Shown here: positions 1 through 5,568 of the stretch, piece by piece
Position numbering within the stretch: position 1 is the stretch's first letter
Layout of the letters: each line of letters opens with the position of its first letter
DNA from: Chitinophagales bacterium
GTDB lineage: Bacteria; Bacteroidota; Bacteroidia; Chitinophagales; CAIODY01
Assembly: GCA_023251415.1 (NCBI GenBank)
Contig: JAHEYX010000195.1
Span: 1-6,183, forward strand
Direction of reading: 5' to 3'
Length of the DNA stretch: 6,183 bases
Notes under the pieces: generated by a model
What the model was told of the DNA's origin: nothing
The model's input: only the letters and a program-made list of their open reading frames with translations
The model's database searches: none
Position numbers and translations under genes: made by a program

Positions 1-2534
1 GAAAGGTATTTTTCAAATGGAAATCCATCAGATGGAACTCCATCAACATCGTTACCATAAATTAGAGTGTTTGAATGAACGAAATTTGTCAAAATCGAAG
101 GAATGTAAGTAACGCCAGCATTATAATGTGTAAACACAAAAGTTTTAAATTGATTATTTCTATTGTATATACCGGTGCAATTTGTAAATGTAAATTGAGG
201 AATTGGAGTGGTCATAGCACCAGTGTTATTAAATAATAAATCCAAATTCAATCGAAATTTAAATTCCCCAAAATGGCATTTATTGAAAGTCATGGTATTA
301 TTATTATAATCAAGAATTAGCGTGTTGCAATTAATAAAATCAGAATAACTAACATTAATAATATTACCAGTATGTAATGAATTAGGACCGACTGCTTCGA
401 ATTCATTTATTTCTGATCTTGTCATTCCAAGTTCATAACTTTCAATACAATCATTAATATTATTTGTACCCTTATTATTGTATTTGGCAGTTTCTAATGC
501 AAAACAATTGTCAAATCCATCTATTTCACAATGATCCATTATAATTTTGTTAGTAGAGTCAGCTAAACCACTAAACACATAAATAGCTGTTGAATAAGTT
601 GGATTCAAAGGGTCCATTAAATCGTGAGTCGAATCGTTTAAAGTAAACAGGCAATTTTGAAACTTAAGCAATGCATTTTTTGTACAATTTTCATTAGTAA
701 CATATAGGCATTGCTCAAGTAAATGATTCTTATTTAAAATATCCTGTGTTGAATCTGAAATATTAATCAAGTATCTGTTTAATTCAAAATGTACATTTTC
801 AAAAGTTATTCCTCCGTATTGATAAATTTTGGAATGACCTGGCACTTGGTTTTTACCATAAGAAGGCATTACAGTACATTTGTTTGTTTCTATAATTTTA
901 GAATTAGTAACCAAAATCATACTTGAATTTTCACCACCACTCATACTATTACCAATAAAAGATATTCCGGAAGAATGGCCACGATCATCAATAATACAAT
1001 TATTTATTCTATCATTAACATTTTGGTTTTGAATATTTAATGTAAAACTTCCATCCATGAACTTTGAACTTTCTGCATATAAACTACTCCCCTTATTACC
1101 AGGATTTAATTCTTGCCATAAACCACAATAAATTGAAGTTTTATAATGTTTAAACCAATGTAAATAATAAAATGAATATTTGGCAGTATCTTCAGTAATC
1201 TTTGTTTGACAGTCAACTAATTTCATTGTATTAAAGGATGAAACTTGTACTAAGCCCTTTCTACATGTGTTAACATGTGATTTATAAAACAAATCTGTAA
1301 ATCCATCTCCTGACTCATAAGCTGCCGCAACATTATCATAAAAACTACAATTTTCGAAGAAGGTATTATATCGTAAACTTGAATCAACAGCATTTAAACC
1401 ATCATACACCAATTTAACAAGATTGCAAGCCTCTAATCTGTCTATTCCTGGAACTAAATATGGGAATTCTGTTTCAATTGTATCATAAATAGCTTGTAAA
1501 TATTTGTAATTATGAAGTTCAAAATCACCATCAAAAGATAATCCTTTAATAATGAACCAAGAATTATCATGCGCACTTGAATCGTTTCCATAGGTTTGAA
1601 AAATATTGGAATAAACTATTGCACGTTTAAAGTACCCTGCATGTGTTATTGTATCCGTTTCATAAAATTTCCAATAGTATTTAATGGAGTCAGGCATATG
1701 AGCCCTATGAATTACAGTATTATATCCAATTTGTTGATCTTCACTTTCAACGTAATTTACATCTTCATTATCATAAAATTTAGCCTCATATGTTATGTTT
1801 GGTCTAATAAATTTAAAATTATCAGCACTATCAGAATGTGCGCTCATGTAATATTCCCCTTCCGGAAATACAATCACACTTCCCCGCGGAATAATTGGCT
1901 TTCTAAGAAACTTAAATAAATCATTTAGTTGATTATAAGAATAAGGGGTAATGTTTGGTAAAATATCATTAACCCCACTTCCTGTTGGTAAATAATGTGA
2001 TAATGAGTCAATTGAAAAAAGTCCTTTTCGATTCTTATCTCTAATAATAATCTTAAATTGATTTCCAACTGACACCATTGATCCACTAACTAATTCTTCA
2101 GCTTTAATAAATGCAACTTCGTCTGTTTCAGGTAAGTTATCCTCAAAAACACAAATGTGTATCACTATTGAATCACCACTTTCCAATGTAAATTTCTTTT
2201 CTTCAATTTCAAAATCACGACCTGACCCAAAGCAGACACCATTAATTGTTTGAACTCCTGCTTCATAAGCATTACCTCTGTCAACACTTAAATATATTGT
2301 TTTTGCACTTCCAGAAGTATTAGTGACAACAAGTTGATTAAAAGATCCAATATCTTCAGGTAAAACTGCTTCTTGTTGACAACTTATTGTTGGAAGTGTA
2401 CCTCCTAAGCTTACATTGGCATTGAATGTTGGATAAGGATTGACATTCGTACCATAAGCATGCAAATTGATTTGAGCTTCAACTAATGCTATATTCAAAA
2501 ATATGAGAATGAAAATAATATACAGAAATTTCAT
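1..2534 (-). CDS. Secreted right-handed beta-helix protein, C-terminus beyond the window
   Basis: An uninterrupted minus-strand frame runs from the ATG at 2534-2532 to the left edge: at least 844 codons with no stop. The N-terminus is a typical signal peptide (MKFLYIIFILIFLNIALVEA, probable cut before Gln21), so the product is exported. Residues about 30-165 look like a beta-sandwich (Ig-like) domain. Around residues 214-229 the motif IIPRGSVIVFPEGEYY resembles the entry strand of pectate-lyase-like beta-helix proteins. From about residue 300 on there are irregular beta-helix-type turns rich in Asn, Cys, Ser and Phe, such as FFENCSFYDN (392-401), ISFIGNSMSGG and MTFNKCHFGEF. No catalytic residues can be assigned, so a polysaccharide-acting enzyme, adhesin or surface protein all remain possible. 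A C-terminal type IX secretion sorting domain would be expected outside the window, but this is inference. By eye the gene is more AT-rich than msrB. No Shine-Dalgarno sequence precedes the start. Confidence 0.85.
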   Translation of the reverse strand, partial: MKFLYIIFILIFLNIALVEAQINLHAYGTNVNPYPTFNANVSLGGTLPTISCQQEAVLPEDIGSFNQLVVTNTSGSAKTIYLSVDRGNAYEAGVQTINGVCFGSGRDFEIEEKKFTLESGDSIVIHICVFEDNLPETDEVAFIKAEELVSGSMVSVGNQFKIIIRDKNRKGLFSIDSLSHYLPTGSGVNDILPNITPYSYNQLNDLFKFLRKPIIPRGSVIVFPEGEYYMSAHSDSADNFKFIRPNITYEAKFYDNEDVNYVESEDQQIGYNTVIHRAHMPDSIKYYWKFYETDTITHAGYFKRAIVYSNIFQTYGNDSSAHDNSWFIIKGLSFDGDFELHNYKYLQAIYDTIETEFPYLVPGIDRLEACNLVKLVYDGLNAVDSSLRYNTFFENCSFYDNVAAAYESGDGFTDLFYKSHVNTCRKGLVQVSSFNTMKLVDCQTKITEDTAKYSFYYLHWFKHYKTSIYCGLWQELNPGNKGSSLYAESSKFMDGSFTLNIQNQNVNDRINNCIIDDRGHSSGISFIGNSMSGGENSSMILVTNSKIIETNKCTVMPSYGKNQVPGHSKIYQYGGITFENVHFELNRYLINISDSTQDILNKNHLLEQCLYVTNENCTKNALLKFQNCLFTLNDSTHDLMDPLNPTYSTAIYVFSGLADSTNKIIMDHCEIDGFDNCFALETAKYNNKGTNNINDCIESYELGMTRSEINEFEAVGPNSLHTGNIINVSYSDFINCNTLILDYNNNTMTFNKCHFGEFKFRLNLDLLFNNTGAMTTPIPQFTFTNCTGIYNRNNQFKTFVFTHYNAGVTYIPSILTNFVHSNTLIYGNDVDGVPSDGFPFEKYL

Positions 2535-2588
2535 AAATTAAAATTTAAACATTTGAGTACAAATAAAGTCTACACTTATTTATTGCGG

Positions 2589-2650
2589 TAGATGGAATTT
2601 CCTGTTTCTGTAGGTGGAATTTCCTTTTTTTTATAGGTGGAAAACCACCT
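2589..2650. repeat. Three spaced copies of a TAGRTGGAA-type motif upstream of the beta-helix gene
   Basis: Copies are TAGATGGAATTTCCT (2589-2603), TAGGTGGAATTTCCT (2611-2625) and TAGGTGGAAAACCACCT (2634-2650). Their starts are 22 and 23 bp apart, close to two helical turns, so they lie on roughly the same face of DNA. They sit 55-116 bp upstream of the beta-helix start codon. Each copy is itself nearly palindromic. This arrangement suits an operator array for a dimeric regulator, but that role is inferred from spacing and position only. An eight-T run (2625-2632) separates copies two and three. Confidence 0.6.
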
Positions 2651-2654
2651 TTTT
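2635..2654 (+). other. Perfect 6-bp hairpin followed by a T run (terminator-like)
   Basis: AGGTGG and CCACCT are exact complements around an AAAA loop (2635-2650), and the final T plus TTTT at 2651-2654 follow on the plus strand. This has the shape of a small intrinsic terminator for plus-strand transcription, but no plus-strand gene ends here. It coincides with the third motif copy, so it may simply be the most symmetrical operator half. It could also stop antisense transcription entering from the left. Confidence 0.35.
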
Positions 2655-2871
2655 AATTGCGCTAGTTCATTTAATGCTATTTTGAAGAAGAATTTAGAAT
2701 AAAAAAAATAAAATTTAACCTACCCAACCAATTACCTAAAATGACTTATTGACTTATTCCTGATAGAATTAAATAGAAACCTAAATGCTATAATGGACAG
2801 TGTAAATTCCTTTTAATTTATACACAAATTAGATTAAACACAAAACAAAATAGGGGTTCCCCTCAACAAAA
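2655..2871. other. AT-rich centre of the divergent intergenic region
   Basis: No open frame, RNA gene or strong promoter was recognised here. Visible details are an eight-A run (2701-2708), a head-to-tail TGACTTAT pair (2742-2757) and a short palindrome near the right end (2852-2863). The best minus-strand candidate for a beta-helix -7 element lies outside this stretch (plus-strand CAAATAAA at 2560-2567, one mismatch to the reverse of TAnnTTTG), and it has no matching -33 element. Confidence 0.4.
2852..2863. promoter_or_regulatory. GC-rich palindrome beside the helix-turn-helix gene promoter
   Basis: AGGGG-TT-CCCCT is symmetrical and stands out in very AT-rich DNA. It ends 8 bp before the proposed -33 element of the downstream DNA-binding gene, so an operator used for autoregulation is plausible. 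The role is inferred from position only. Confidence 0.3.
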
Positions 2872-2903
2872 TTTTGCTTTTTAGTTTGCATTTTTTATAC
2901 TTG
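2872..2903 (+). promoter_or_regulatory. Candidate Bacteroidota-type promoter of the helix-turn-helix gene
   Basis: TTTTG (2872-2876) and TATACTTG (2896-2903) are 19 bp apart. This fits the known Bacteroidota pattern of a -33 TTTG/TTG and a -7 TAnnTTTG, with one mismatch in the -7 element. Transcription would start near 2910, giving a leader of only about a dozen bases before the ATG at 2923 and excluding the TTG at 2908 as start codon. Confidence 0.4.
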
Positions 2904-2922
2904 TGAATTGAAAATCAACACT

Positions 2923-3921
2923 ATGCAAATACCTGAAAATTTGACAAATAAACAACAGGAATTGTTGGACAGAGCAATAGCAGCTTTGGGAAGTAAATTA
3001 GAAGTAGTAAAATGGATGGTTAAGAGGTTCGAAATCAGTCAAAGCTCGGCTTATCGACGAATGAATTGCGAACAACTGCTCGATATTGTTGAGCTGAACC
3101 TTATGCAACAAGAATTTGGAAACCTCAAGCATACCTTTAATGGTGGTGTTGGCGTGCATCCAGAATTTACGTTGATAGGGGTCAGTAAATCTAAATTTGT
3201 GATAACCGAACAATGGAAATTGATGGGCGAATTTATGGATAAGGTTGCTGCAATACCCGGTGCACATATGTTTCATGTAGCTGCTAACCTGCCCTTGTTT
3301 ATGTTATTCAGTTCGAAAAAGCTAACAGCCTTGCACCATTACTGGAGTCAACGGGTGGTGTTAGAGAATCCAAAGTTTTTACGTAAGCCATTTATATTAA
3401 AACATGAGATTGAAGATCCGGCCATTAATATTGCTCAGGTAGCCTGGCAAAAATACTTACGAATAAGTTCAACCGAATTGTGGACCCGTTATACACTTGA
3501 AACCATGCTCGATAAAATAGTGTTTTTGCGTAAACACAATTTGTTAGATCGGAAATCGGATGAAGCTGAATTGTTTGTAGAATTAGAAGAGATGTTGGAA
3601 CGTGTTGCCACAATGGCCGAAAATGGTTATAAACGTAATGATGAGAAAGTGGTATTCAAATTATCCAGCTATGAGGGTTTACATTTTAACAATTATGCAA
3701 TAATAAATAGTAATGAATTGCGTGGTTATTACCTCATGCATAATGTCAATGATTTATTATTTAGCACCAATGAACAATTTATCGAACGCGAGCTTCGCAA
3801 ATTCGATCGCACCATGGTACAAGCAATGCCATTAGGGAGTTCGAATAAACTTATCTTTCAACGTATATTAAGTGATTATCGAAAGAAACTGTATCAAACG
3901 AGGAAAGAGAAAGAAAGCTAA
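2923..3921 (+). CDS. Putative helix-turn-helix DNA-binding protein, function unknown
   Basis: This 332-residue, apparently cytosolic protein has no signal peptide or membrane segment. Residues about 27-49 (EVVKWMVKRF, then ISQSSAYRRMN) look like a helix-turn-helix, with SSAYRRMN as recognition helix. I recall similar 'SVYRRIRGE'-type N-termini in uncharacterised Bacteroidota proteins of about this size, which also carry a central segment like AANLPLFMLFSSKKL (about 120-134 here). The rest looks mainly helical and charged, ending in a Lys/Arg/Glu-rich tail, and may sense a ligand or mediate dimerisation. The frame can be extended to a TTG at 2908, but the ATG at 2923 is preferred because the promoter candidate would place transcription start near 2910. 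There is no Shine-Dalgarno sequence. It is divergent from the beta-helix gene and has no operon partner. A regulator role is inferred; no target can be named. Confidence 0.75.
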   Translation: MQIPENLTNKQQELLDRAIAALGSKLEVVKWMVKRFEISQSSAYRRMNCEQLLDIVELNLMQQEFGNLKHTFNGGVGVHPEFTLIGVSKSKFVITEQWKLMGEFMDKVAAIPGAHMFHVAANLPLFMLFSSKKLTALHHYWSQRVVLENPKFLRKPFILKHEIEDPAINIAQVAWQKYLRISSTELWTRYTLETMLDKIVFLRKHNLLDRKSDEAELFVELEEMLERVATMAENGYKRNDEKVVFKLSSYEGLHFNNYAIINSNELRGYYLMHNVNDLLFSTNEQFIERELRKFDRTMVQAMPLGSSNKLIFQRILSDYRKKLYQTRKEKES

Positions 3922-3941
3922 ATGCAAATTGAGAATTGAGA

Positions 3942-4135
3942 AGGCCGATAGGCCGTAGTCCGCTGTCAGCGACTTTAATTTGTTCGAATAAAAACGACAT
4001 GATTCTTTTGGCGGAAGAATTGGAAAGGCAGAATACAATTAATACAAAAGGCGGAGGTCGATAGGCCGCAGTCCGCCGTCAGCAACTTTAATTTGTTCGA
4101 ATAAAAACGACATGATTCTTTTGGCGGAAGAATTG
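3942..4135. repeat. 81-bp direct repeat pair, about 95% identical
   Basis: Copy A is 3942-4022 and copy B is 4055-4135, offset 113 bp. Only four of 81 positions differ by eye, all in the first 31 bases; the last 51 bases are identical. Each copy contains a GGCC/TCGATAGGCC segment at the left and an ATTCTT...AAGAAT inverted pair with a seven-base loop at the right (4002-4020 and 4115-4133). The 113-bp offset is not a multiple of three and frames through it are unconvincing, so it is non-coding. The high identity suggests a recent duplication or ongoing conversion, unlike the older repeats to its right. Confidence 0.85.
3957..3979 (+). terminator. Weak terminator candidate after the helix-turn-helix gene
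   Basis: AGTC-GCT pairs with AGC-GACT (3957-3974) with one bulged C and a three-base loop, followed by TTAAT. The T tract is short. The equivalent position in the second repeat copy (4070-4087) has lost several pairs, so the structure is not strictly conserved. It lies 36 bp past the stop codon. Confidence 0.3.
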
Positions 4136-4208
4136 CAATAGGTCGTAACACCATCATTCAATGAAATGCCATTTATATTTCGCATTCATTGTATCATAAT
4201 GAATCAAT

Positions 4209-4223
4209 GAATCCGTAGGATTC
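4209..4223. repeat. Hairpin GAATCC-GTA-GGATTC followed by ACAT
   Basis: Six perfect pairs enclose a three-base GTA loop, and ACAT follows at 4224-4227. The homologous place in copy D keeps four pairs with an AAA loop (4338-4348) and ACAT at 4351-4354. It belongs to a loose family of hairpin-plus-ACAT elements in this block. Confidence 0.6.
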
Positions 4224-4258
4224 ACATGTTTATAGCAAAAAACACCACCACGTATTCT

Positions 4259-4275
4259 CGACCCTGTAAGGGTCG
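4259..4275. repeat. Hairpin CGACCCT-GTA-AGGGTCG
   Basis: Seven perfect base pairs surround a GTA loop, exactly between copies C and D of the ~105-bp repeat. The loop matches that of the hairpin at 4209-4223 although the stem differs. GCGACCC at 4384-4390 is a further inverted match to the right arm, so copy D is bracketed by a 7-bp inverted repeat. No T tract follows, so it is not a standard terminator. Confidence 0.6.
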
Positions 4276-4442
4276 CACCATTATTTAACGAAATGACATT
4301 TATACATCGTATTCATTGTAACCTAACAAATCAATGAATCCAAAGGATATACATAGTTAAAACGAAAATCGCCAAATACAGATGCGACCCGGCTTGCTTG
4401 CCCGCCAACCATAACTTATAAAATAAAAGATTGGAGGGCCCG

Positions 4443-4537
4443 CCATAAATCAGAATGAGAAACAGTGAGGAGAGCGCAGAACATATTCCCGTCCTTTCAA
4501 CGAAATTACGTCTGATAGCGATTTATTAACAGCAATT
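4443..4537. repeat. Old, diverged copy of the GA-rich 124-bp unit
   Basis: This stretch follows the same order of landmarks as the tandem copies at 4761-5008: CATAAA, a CAG plus TGAGAAACAG, TGAGGAGA, TTACGTCTGA, then a TTTAT and AATT segment. It needs gaps and many substitutions to align. The preceding GGAGGGCCCGCCATAAA is a decayed version of the GAAGGGGCGACATAAA before the first tandem copy. Homology is likely but should be confirmed by alignment. Confidence 0.45.
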
Positions 4538-4613
4538 TTGCGGTTAATCAAACAACCATCATCAAACATATTTCAATACATAACTTAATTGGCCTTCTTA
4601 TTTCGGCGCTATC

Positions 4614-4687
4614 ATAATGTCATCCCTTCGGGATTCAAAATCATTGTTAGGTAGCCTTTTCTAGTATAATGCCATCCCTTCGGGATT
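4614..4687. repeat. Two copies of a 22-bp palindromic motif (ATCCC-TTC-GGGAT)
   Basis: Copies at 4614-4635 and 4666-4687 are 52 bp apart and differ at one base (T or C at 4620/4672). Each has ATAATG(T/C)C followed by a five-pair hairpin with a TTC loop. Read on the minus strand, each is AATCCC-GAA-GGGAT followed by GACATTAT or GGCATTAT, the same arrangement as the plus-strand hairpin at 4743-4760. Similar short motifs seem familiar to me from Bacteroidota intergenic DNA, but I cannot name an established family. Confidence 0.75.
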
Positions 4688-4742
4688 GTATTTGCCCTTT
4701 TATAATTATTAAACGTAGGCACGATTATGTTTACGTTACAAA

Positions 4743-4760
4743 GCCCTGAAGGGGCGACAT
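4743..4760. repeat. Hairpin GCCCT-GAA-GGGGC followed by GACAT
   Basis: Four Watson-Crick pairs plus one T-G pair enclose a GAA loop, and GACAT follows immediately (4756-4760). It leads directly into the first 124-bp tandem copy. At the junction between the two copies the matching place (about 4865-4884) is a degenerate form in which pairing is largely lost and ACGT replaces ACAT, so this hairpin is probably the original left end of the unit. Confidence 0.6.
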
Positions 4761-5008
4761 AAACACAGCGTGAGAAGCAGAATGAGAATGAGGAGAACGT
4801 GTGTACGGTTTCTTGATAGTATCACGTCTGAGCACGGTTTATCAAATGACGAATTAAAGAAAGCCGTCCTAAAGATGGATACGTAAACACAGAGTGAGAA
4901 ACAGAATGAGAATGAGGAGAACTTACGCACAGTTTCTTAAAGGTATCACGTCTAAGCGCGGTTTATGAAATGGCAAATTAGAGAATACAGTTCTAAAGAT
5001 GGATACGT
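4761..5008. repeat. Head-to-tail tandem pair of a 124-bp GA-rich unit
   Basis: Copy E (4761-4884) abuts copy F (4885-5008) with no gap or indel; about 20 of 124 positions differ by eye (near 84% identity). Each begins AAACACAG, continues with a purine-rich tract (GAATGAGAATGAGGAGAAC), then a TATCACGTCT(G/A)AGC segment and a GGTTTAT, and ends AAAGATGGATACGT. The 124-bp period is not a multiple of three, so a repeated protein is unlikely. The absence of indels over this divergence suggests the length or spacing may matter. Confidence 0.85.
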
Positions 5009-5038
5009 ATTAAAAATGTTTTCATGGAAACAAATGAT

Positions 5039-5269
5039 GGCCCTTGATGAGTCTTCTAGCAAATCAACAGACATTTTGCGCGTTTGCCTCAAATTTTCTT
5101 TTTGTATTTTAAAAGAAAATTTGATGAGGAAGCGCCACCATTGAAACACGAGAATATGCATTAACAAAAATTAATGTGATGAACGAGAATAAACAATTTA
5201 CCGCACACTTTTGGTAAGCGCTGCAAGAAAAAATGGCTGGTAGTATTTGCAGAAGGCTCATCACAGGCC
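5039..5269. repeat. Inverted repeat pair of 25/26 bp bounding 231 bp
   Basis: The left copy (5039-5064) starts GGCCCTTGATGAG and ends GCAAAT. The reverse complement of the right copy (5245-5269) starts GGCCTGTGATGAG and ends GCAAAT, with three substitutions and one indel in total. They could be the ends of a small non-autonomous element or two copies of one motif inserted in opposite directions. No convincing target-site duplication flanks them. The interior has no gene but contains a long hairpin (5078-5135) and CATTAA...TTAATG (5159-5176). Confidence 0.55.
5078..5135. repeat. Long AT-rich hairpin with a GC-containing base
   Basis: CAAATTTTCTTTT (5090-5102) and AAAAGAAAATTTG (5111-5123) are a perfect 13-bp inverted repeat with an eight-base loop. 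Beyond it CCTC (5087-5090) can pair with GAGG (5126-5129) and GCGC-like ends (5078-5082 with 5132-5135) can extend the stem imperfectly. No T tract follows on either strand, so I do not call it a terminator. Confidence 0.65.
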
Positions 5270-5283
5270 TTGATTTTTCTTTG

Positions 5284-5315
5284 TTACTTTCTTTTCATTA
5301 AGGAAAAGAAAGTAA
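5284..5315. repeat. Perfect 13-bp hairpin TTACTTTCTTTTC / GAAAAGAAAGTAA
   Basis: Thirteen exact pairs enclose an ATTAAG loop. The arms have the same pyrimidine-left, purine-right style as the hairpin at 5090-5123 and lie just outside the right copy of the inverted 25/26-bp repeat. No proper T tract follows. It lies about 250 bp upstream of msrB and could mark the right border of the repeat block. Confidence 0.7.
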
Positions 5316-5568
5316 GAATAAAGTTTAGTAAACGATCTGTAACAAGAGTGGATTTTGCCGGTTAGTAAAACGAAGCCATTAATAACGTGAGTATTGTAAA
5401 AATTGAGAATTTATGTTTGAATGAATGTTTATCGTTTACGAAAAGCATTAGTGTAAAATGGACGCAATCAGCCTGCCCCACCCCCACAAAAAAACCTTTA
5501 AACAATTCTATCCCTAATTTGTTAAATCCATGCTTTGCTTTACTACGTAATTTAGTGAAACAACACTT
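5316..5568. other. Region upstream of msrB without a credible gene
   Basis: A 61-codon plus-strand frame (GTG at 5387, stop overlapping the msrB ATG) has no recognisable sequence, and I do not accept it as a gene. The stretch contains a -7-like element (5412-5419), a C-rich run near 5474-5485 and AT-rich DNA directly before msrB. There is no Shine-Dalgarno sequence before the msrB start. Confidence 0.4.
5412..5419 (+). promoter_or_regulatory. Possible -7 element for the msrB-photolyase operon
   Basis: TATGTTTG matches the Bacteroidota -7 consensus TAnnTTTG exactly. The nearest upstream TTG (5394-5396) is only 15 bp away, shorter than usual, so the -33 part is doubtful. Use of this site would give a leader of roughly 140 bases before msrB. 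Confidence 0.25.

Larger units (their letters stand above)
4141..4379. repeat. Diverged direct repeat pair of about 105 bp
   Basis: Copy C (about 4141-4250) and copy D (about 4271-4379) align from GGTCG onward with a three-base gap and many substitutions. The best-kept part is the inverted pair ATTCATTG...CAATGAAT with a 13-base spacer (4184-4212 and 4311-4339), followed by a small hairpin around ATCC...GGAT. The pairing arms are retained while the spacer has changed, which points to structure rather than coding. Copy boundaries are approximate. Confidence 0.65.

Noticed and set aside
1596..1919. 107-codon plus-strand open frame
   Set aside because: It lies inside the continuous beta-helix reading frame on the opposite strand, is low in complexity, and has no recognisable sequence.
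2635..2654. Terminator of an upstream plus-strand gene
   Set aside because: The upstream gene is on the minus strand and starts at 2534, so no plus-strand transcript is known to end here. It is kept only as a terminator-like hairpin.
2998..3276. 92-codon minus-strand open frame
   Set aside because: It is fully antisense to the helix-turn-helix gene and shows no protein features of its own. The same applies to the 62-codon frame at 3425-3613.
3975..4157. 60-codon minus-strand open frame across the 81-bp repeats
   Set aside because: It consists of repeat DNA, and the repeat offset of 113 bp shifts frame between copies, so the sequence is not maintained as protein.
4270..4390. Copy D as a small transposon bounded by GGGTCGC/GCGACCC
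   Set aside because: Seven-base ends are short, no target duplication is visible, and the left arm is also part of a separate hairpin (4259-4275).
3942..5008. CRISPR array
   Set aside because: Repeats are too long (81-124 bp), occur only two or three times per family, and have no uniform spacers or nearby cas genes.
4736..5167. Minus-strand open frames of 64 and 71 codons (4736-4930 and 4952-5167)
   Set aside because: The first spans a repeat with a 124-bp period, which changes frame in the next copy. The second is built on the hairpin and inverted-repeat DNA. Neither resembles a protein family.
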